DNA of 8,543 nt from NCBI GenBank assembly GCA_018224345.1, contig JAGTUW010000241.1, forward strand, positions 1-8,543, read 5' to 3'. Shown here piece after piece: positions 5,542 through 8,543 of the stretch. This stretch comes from Bacteroidota bacterium (GTDB taxonomy: Bacteria; Bacteroidota; Ignavibacteria; SZUA-365). Each line of letters opens with the position of its first letter. The first letter of the stretch is position 1. A model generated the notes under the pieces. It worked only from the letters and a program-made list of their open reading frames with translations. It did no database searches and was not told the DNA's origin. Made by a program: the position numbers and the translations under genes.

Positions 5542-6789
5542 TTATTTCAATCCGAATGTTTTGACCATTTCCCAGACCAGCGCCGGCTGATGGCGCAGGG
5601 CGGTTCTGAACACACCCCAGATCGTGCGTTTGTCTTCGCGGAGCTTGAGTACGTTGATCGCGATATCGTCAAGAGTCGCGTCAGGAAATTTGTACACAGC
5701 CGCTTTCATTCTGTAATAGGTGTCATGCTTCGCCCCGATTTCCTTTCTCCACTGTTTGGGATAATTGTTCAGTAAAGAAAGATCGTTTTTTTCTATAGCC
5801 ATTGCGATCGCCTCTCCGGCCAGTTTTCCGCCGATCATGCCACTGGTGATTCCGCCACCGGAGAGAGGATTGACCTGATGCGCTGCGTCGCCGACGAGGA
5901 CGACATTCCGTTGCACGAGGGTGCCGACTGTCGTGGCACAGGGGACGCCACCCGCGACTGTTGTGAGGACGGCGGCATCCGGAAAACGCTGGTCGATGAA
6001 TCGTCTCAGATAGCGGATGGCGGCTGTTTTTTTAGAGGCCATACCGCTGATGCCCACCCCGACATTCGCCATGCCGTGTCCCTTCGGAAAAACCCACAGA
6101 TACCCCATGGGAGCAGTGTCATTGCCAAAGTAGAATTCGCAGGCGTCGTCCTCGAGATCAACGTTGGAGATTGTCATTTGTGCGCAGGTCTCCATATCGC
6201 GCATATGTGTGGTCGTGTCGATACCTGCCCATTTTCCGACCCGGGATTCCACGCCATCGGCGGCGACAATAATGCGTCCTTCCACAGTGCGACGTTCCCC
6301 TTTCCATTGATAGGACACGCCCTTCCACGCGCCGTCCTGGGCGTTATCTGCTGTTGTGCCAGGGGCAGGGTCCGTAGCAGGGATGGCTTTTCCCTCTGCA
6401 TGCGATGCTGGTGTTGCACGCAGGAGGTCATCGACATAGCATTTGGTATGGACTTCCGCGCCGGCTTCAACGGCGAGGCGTGCGAGATCGTAATCGAAGA
6501 TCCGCCGCTCGAGTACATACCCGTATCCACCCAGATCGGGTTCGACGATATGTCCTGAGGGCGAGATCAGCCTGAAGCGTTTGATCGTTGCCGCGATCCA
6601 GCGCGGATCGATGGGGACGATGCTCTCCAGGCTGCGATTGCTGACGGCTTCACCGCAGCGTACCGGCATACCGACGTCACGGTCTTTCTCAAGAACGAGT
6701 ACGGAGGCACCACGGGCCGCGGCGTAGCGGGCACAGGTCGTGCCAGCCGGCCCCGCGCCTACAATGATGACATCATAGCGAGGCTTCAT
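5542..6789 (-). CDS. Geranylgeranyl reductase family FAD-dependent protein
   Basis: A 415-residue flavoprotein. Members of this family reduce double bonds of isoprenoid chains (archaeal lipids, chlorophyll side chains, menaquinone tails). The N-terminal Rossmann motif is DVIIVGAGPAG (6-16), with E34 at the end of the second strand for the FAD ribose. RCGEA (44-48) is the family's cysteine-containing motif near the active site, VAADGVESRVGKW is the conserved middle motif, and VGDAAHQVNPLSGGGI (299-314) is the second FAD motif. An Ala/Pro/Thr-rich insertion (about residues 126-152) separates two otherwise conserved parts. The ATG has GGAGG about 8 bases upstream and overlaps the ferredoxin stop as ATGA, so the two are translationally coupled and the ferredoxin is the likely electron donor. 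There is no photosynthesis gene here, and archaeal-type lipids are not expected. Reduction of menaquinone or another polyprenyl chain is the best guess, but the substrate is not determined by sequence. Confidence 0.92.
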   Translation of the reverse strand: MKPRYDVIIVGAGPAGTTCARYAAARGASVLVLEKDRDVGMPVRCGEAVSNRSLESIVPIDPRWIAATIKRFRLISPSGHIVEPDLGGYGYVLERRIFDYDLARLAVEAGAEVHTKCYVDDLLRATPASHAEGKAIPATDPAPGTTADNAQDGAWKGVSYQWKGERRTVEGRIIVAADGVESRVGKWAGIDTTTHMRDMETCAQMTISNVDLEDDACEFYFGNDTAPMGYLWVFPKGHGMANVGVGISGMASKKTAAIRYLRRFIDQRFPDAAVLTTVAGGVPCATTVGTLVQRNVVLVGDAAHQVNPLSGGGITSGMIGGKLAGEAIAMAIEKNDLSLLNNYPKQWRKEIGAKHDTYYRMKAAVYKFPDATLDDIAINVLKLREDKRTIWGVFRTALRHQPALVWEMVKTFGLK

Positions 6790-7013
6790 CGTGTTTCCTC
6801 CGGGGAAACCGAAGCTCCGGATCGTCGTTTTTCAGGTTTATTGAAGAGCAGTACTTCGAAGGGACAGACCCAGACACATTTTGCGCAGTTGGTACAGCGC
6901 TCTTCGATGATGGAAATATGTGCTTCCTGGAGTTCTATGGCGTCTTCCGGACAGACACCGACACAACAGCCGCAGAAATCACAGCTGTTGGGTTTGATCT
7001 CGATGAGCAACAC
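6786..7013 (-). CDS. Small ferredoxin with two [4Fe-4S] clusters
   Basis: A 75-residue soluble electron carrier. Two CxxCxxCxxxCP motifs bind the clusters: C11, C14, C17, C21 (with an extra C16) and C40, C43, C46, C50. The C-terminal 20 residues are charged and probably disordered. I choose GTG at 7011-7013 because AAAGGA (7021-7026) sits 7 bases upstream. The ATG at 7047-7049 would add 12 residues but has no ribosome site and lies in an inverted repeat. The gene overlaps the reductase gene by 4 bases (ATGA). Pairing of a ferredoxin with a geranylgeranyl reductase is known from methanogenic archaea, where the ferredoxin supplies electrons; the same role is inferred here. It follows the secreted-protein gene by 105 bases, so co-transcription with it is possible but unproven. 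Confidence 0.9.
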   Translation of the reverse strand: MLLIEIKPNSCDFCGCCVGVCPEDAIELQEAHISIIEERCTNCAKCVWVCPFEVLLFNKPEKRRSGASVSPEETR

Positions 7014-7020
7014 GATGAAG

Positions 7021-7026
7021 TCCTTT
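7021..7026 (-). promoter_or_regulatory. Ribosome binding site that decides the ferredoxin start
   Basis: On the minus strand this reads AAAGGA and is followed by 7 bases and GTG (7011-7013). It favours the 75-residue form of the ferredoxin over an 87-residue form starting at the ATG at 7047-7049. Confidence 0.75.
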
Positions 7027-7048
7027 CGTGCTTGCGTATATCTGTTCA

Positions 7049-7093
7049 TACGTCACTGATGACGCAGGTTGCGGCGGTCGTTCCACCGCGGTG
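7049..7093. repeat. Two small dyads upstream of the ferredoxin gene
   Basis: CGTCA-CTGA-TGACG (7051-7064) extends to a 7-bp RNA stem with one G-U pair (7049-7066). CACCGCGGTG (7084-7093) is a perfect 10-base palindrome. Both lie in the 105-base gap between the secreted-protein stop and the ferredoxin start. Neither is followed by a T-run, so they are more likely operator or leader elements than a terminator. No promoter was recognised. Confidence 0.35.
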
Positions 7094-7118
7094 ACAGAGA
7101 GAATTGTGGTTTTTATCG

Positions 7119-8261
7119 TCAGCGGATCAATTGCACACGTTGATGGAACAGTTCGGTCCTTCCTGATTCAACCGCTTCCGCCGTGAGCGCGATGATATAG
7201 GTTCCTGTAGTGACATCCGTCGGACGCCACTGAGCGCTGTATGAACCGGCATCCAGCATATGTTCGGCGAGCACGGCGATTTCCTGACCGAGCAGATTAC
7301 TTACAGTGAGCCGGACGCGGCTGCGTTCGGCGATGTCATAGCTGACGGTGGTGCCGCCACCGCTGGATGTGGACACGGGATTCGGATAATTCTGCCGCAG
7401 GGCGAATTGCAGCGGAGAATCGACGTAATGCACCAGAACGGGATCACTGTATGTGGCACTGCCATCGAAATCCACCTGCTTGAGACGATAGGAATAGGTG
7501 CCGTCAGCAGGCAGATTCCAGTCGAAGAAGACATATTGGCGTTCCGAGTTGGTCGATCCTGCGCCATCGACAAAGCCGATTGTGTGCCAGTCGCCGGTTG
7601 CACTTCCGTGGTCATGGCGCTGAACGTGGAAGCCATGGTTATTGAGCTCACGCTGTGTCACCCAGCGCAGAGCGATGGATTGTCCCTGTTGAGCCGCTGT
7701 GAATAGAGAGAGTTCTACCGGAAACGGCATGCCGGTGATATTGGTGACGGGTGTGAAATTCTTCTGCCCTGTCACGTTATATTCAAAATAGTATGTCAGC
7801 GCGGCTGTTGGATTGTTGGCATAGACGGTAAAATCGGCTGTACCGGGATTGTTCGACTTCGGATAGAACACGAATTCGCACAGTGTCGGTGGAACACCCC
7901 GGAAAATTGCCTGGGATCCGAAGCTCGGGTGATATTCTCCGTATACGATCACGTCCGGGTCTACGCCGTTGTCATCCCATGTCGGAACCGAGGCATCTTC
8001 CCAGTTATATTGTTGAAAATGCATGTTGGTGATCGATGTGTTCGCGTTTACCGTGAACAGTGCCGGGTCATACGCGACAGCTACCGAAACGGCCTCGACA
8101 TTCATCGTTGTAAAAGTAGGTGTCATCACGGCTTTGATGCGGACTTCCTGTGAGCTGCCGGAAATCGGTATGAGTTCCAACTCAGCCGAATTTTGCGCAG
8201 GGGCCGTGACGGCGAATCCCAGGAAGAGCAGAAGAAATATCGTACGAAAAAGCGTTTTCAT
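7119..8261 (-). CDS. Secreted protein with type IX secretion C-terminal sorting domain
   Basis: A 380-residue exported protein of unknown function. A signal peptide opens it (MKTLFRTIFLLLFLGFAVTAPAQ, 23 residues). Residues 24-180 form an unassigned beta-rich domain, loosely cohesin- or Ig-like (AVSVAVAYDPALFTV). Residues 181-283 are the PVELSLF...LRWVTQRELNNHGF...YRLKQVDFDG module common in FCB-group surface proteins. Residues 284-380 are a type-A sorting domain (LRQNYPNP, VRLTVSNLLGQEI, GTYIIAL, final VQLIR), which directs export across the outer membrane by the type IX system. The frame is open to 8360, but the ATG at 8259-8261 is preferred because the signal peptide starts there and the best promoter lies in the longer form. 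The ribosome site is weak. No enzymatic motif is seen; an adhesive or structural surface role is a guess. Confidence 0.9.
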   Translation of the reverse strand: MKTLFRTIFLLLFLGFAVTAPAQNSAELELIPISGSSQEVRIKAVMTPTFTTMNVEAVSVAVAYDPALFTVNANTSITNMHFQQYNWEDASVPTWDDNGVDPDVIVYGEYHPSFGSQAIFRGVPPTLCEFVFYPKSNNPGTADFTVYANNPTAALTYYFEYNVTGQKNFTPVTNITGMPFPVELSLFTAAQQGQSIALRWVTQRELNNHGFHVQRHDHGSATGDWHTIGFVDGAGSTNSERQYVFFDWNLPADGTYSYRLKQVDFDGSATYSDPVLVHYVDSPLQFALRQNYPNPVSTSSGGGTTVSYDIAERSRVRLTVSNLLGQEIAVLAEHMLDAGSYSAQWRPTDVTTGTYIIALTAEAVESGRTELFHQRVQLIR

Positions 8262-8298
8262 GGGGGAACCGCTGTGATTGAGACATAGAATACTATGC

Positions 8299-8327
8299 AG
8301 TATAATGTACGCTCCCGAGAGATACAA
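8299..8327 (-). promoter_or_regulatory. Candidate sigma-70-type promoter for the secreted-protein gene
   Basis: On the minus strand TTGTAT (8322-8327) and TATACT (8299-8304) are separated by exactly 17 bases. The second matches the -10 consensus at five of six positions; the first matches -35 only at TTG. Transcription would begin near 8292, about 30 bases before the ATG. Two overlapping dyads, CATAG-AATA-CTATG (8284-8297) and ATACT-ATGC-AGTAT (8290-8303), cover the -10 and start site and could be an operator. Confidence 0.45.
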
Positions 8328-8360
8328 GAGTGCAGCAAGGGGAAAAGCGGGGTCAGGCAA

Positions 8361-8396
8361 GAACAGAGCGTCCCGCTGAAAAGCGGGACGCTGTTC
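8361..8396 (-). terminator. Hairpin terminator of the right-edge gene
   Basis: AGCGTCCCGCT (8367-8377) and AGCGGGACGCT (8382-8392) form a perfect 11-bp stem with a 4-base loop. GAAC/GTTC (8361-8364 and 8393-8396) can add 4 pairs beyond a 2-base bulge. It begins 22 bases after the stop of the minus-strand partial gene. The tail (TCTTGCC) is only weakly T-rich, so termination may be partial or the hairpin may protect the 3' end of the message. Confidence 0.7.
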
Positions 8397-8418
8397 AGAT
8401 CATCGTGTGATGGAATGC

Positions 8419-8543
8419 TTATTTGCATAGAAGCATCTTGATGGTTTTGTTGAAGAGAATTCCTGATTCAGCACCGGTCATGTTGATGGTAGCGATGTAG
8501 TTACCGCTCGGGAGCTGACCTGCATCGAATTGCACGGTGTAGA
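8419..8543 (-). CDS. C-terminal end of a second type IX secretion cargo protein (partial)
   Basis: Only the last 40 residues and the TAA stop (8419-8421) are in the window. They contain the closing part of a type-A sorting domain: FDAGQLPSGNYIATI, then a final strand FNKTIKMLLCK. This matches the usual end pattern (.LPSGxYxxxL...KxxxxLxK). The Cys two residues before the end is uncommon for this domain. The rest of the protein, and so its function, lies to the right of the window. It is followed by its own hairpin terminator and is probably a transcription unit separate from the neighbouring cargo gene. Confidence 0.85.
   Translation of the reverse strand, partial: YTVQFDAGQLPSGNYIATINMTGAESGILFNKTIKMLLCK

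Noticed and set aside
5878..6558. Plus-strand open frame of 226 codons opposite the reductase gene
   Set aside because: It mirrors a strongly conserved flavoprotein on the other strand; its Cys/His-rich look results from reading that gene antisense.
8262..8360. N-terminal extension of the secreted protein by 33 residues
   Set aside because: It would place a second hydrophobic stretch before a perfect signal peptide, would contain the best promoter, and has no ribosome site.

Overview
The window comes from a bacterium of the Bacteroidota/Chlorobiota/Ignavibacteriota (FCB) group. The main evidence is two proteins at the right end that carry the C-terminal sorting domain of the type IX secretion system. 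One of them has the QNYPNP-type start and the PVELSLF...LRW fibronectin-like module that I associate with Ignavibacteria, Kapabacteria and their relatives. The base composition is moderately GC-rich and most genes have recognisable Shine-Dalgarno sites. The exact lineage is an inference. I see no mobile elements, CRISPR array, rRNA or tRNA.

Layout, left to right. (1) 1-505, minus: 5' part of argF (ornithine carbamoyltransferase), running off the left edge. (2) 506-974: a 469-base stretch with no convincing gene, holding two adjacent perfect inverted repeats. (3) 975-1508, minus: a small polytopic membrane protein resembling the Mpv17/PMP22 family. (4) 1509-1738: a divergent intergenic region with possible RNA structure. 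(5) 1739-2566, plus: a lipoate-protein ligase A-like protein with an altered active-site region. (6) 2567-2864: an intergenic region with three dyad-symmetric sites. (7) 2865-5474, plus: a two-gene operon encoding an exported pentaheme c-type cytochrome and, 21 bases later, an outer-membrane beta-barrel with an N-terminal monoheme cytochrome domain (Cyc2-like layout). (8) 5520-5540: a strong bidirectional terminator between convergent operons. (9) 5542-7013, minus: a two-cluster ferredoxin and a geranylgeranyl-reductase-family flavoprotein, overlapping by ATGA. (10) 7119-8261, minus: a secreted type IX cargo protein with its own candidate promoter. (11) 8361-8396: a hairpin terminator for the last gene. 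(12) 8419-8543, minus: the C-terminal end of a second type IX cargo protein.

The most interesting part is the cytochrome/porin pair. A soluble multiheme cytochrome and a heme-bearing barrel from one transcript could carry electrons between the periplasm and the outside of the cell. Head-on to it lies the reductase/ferredoxin pair, which most likely saturates an isoprenoid chain. Whether that substrate is a quinone used by the same electron chain cannot be told from sequence. The remaining genes (arginine synthesis, lipoylation, membrane protein, secreted proteins) look functionally unrelated.
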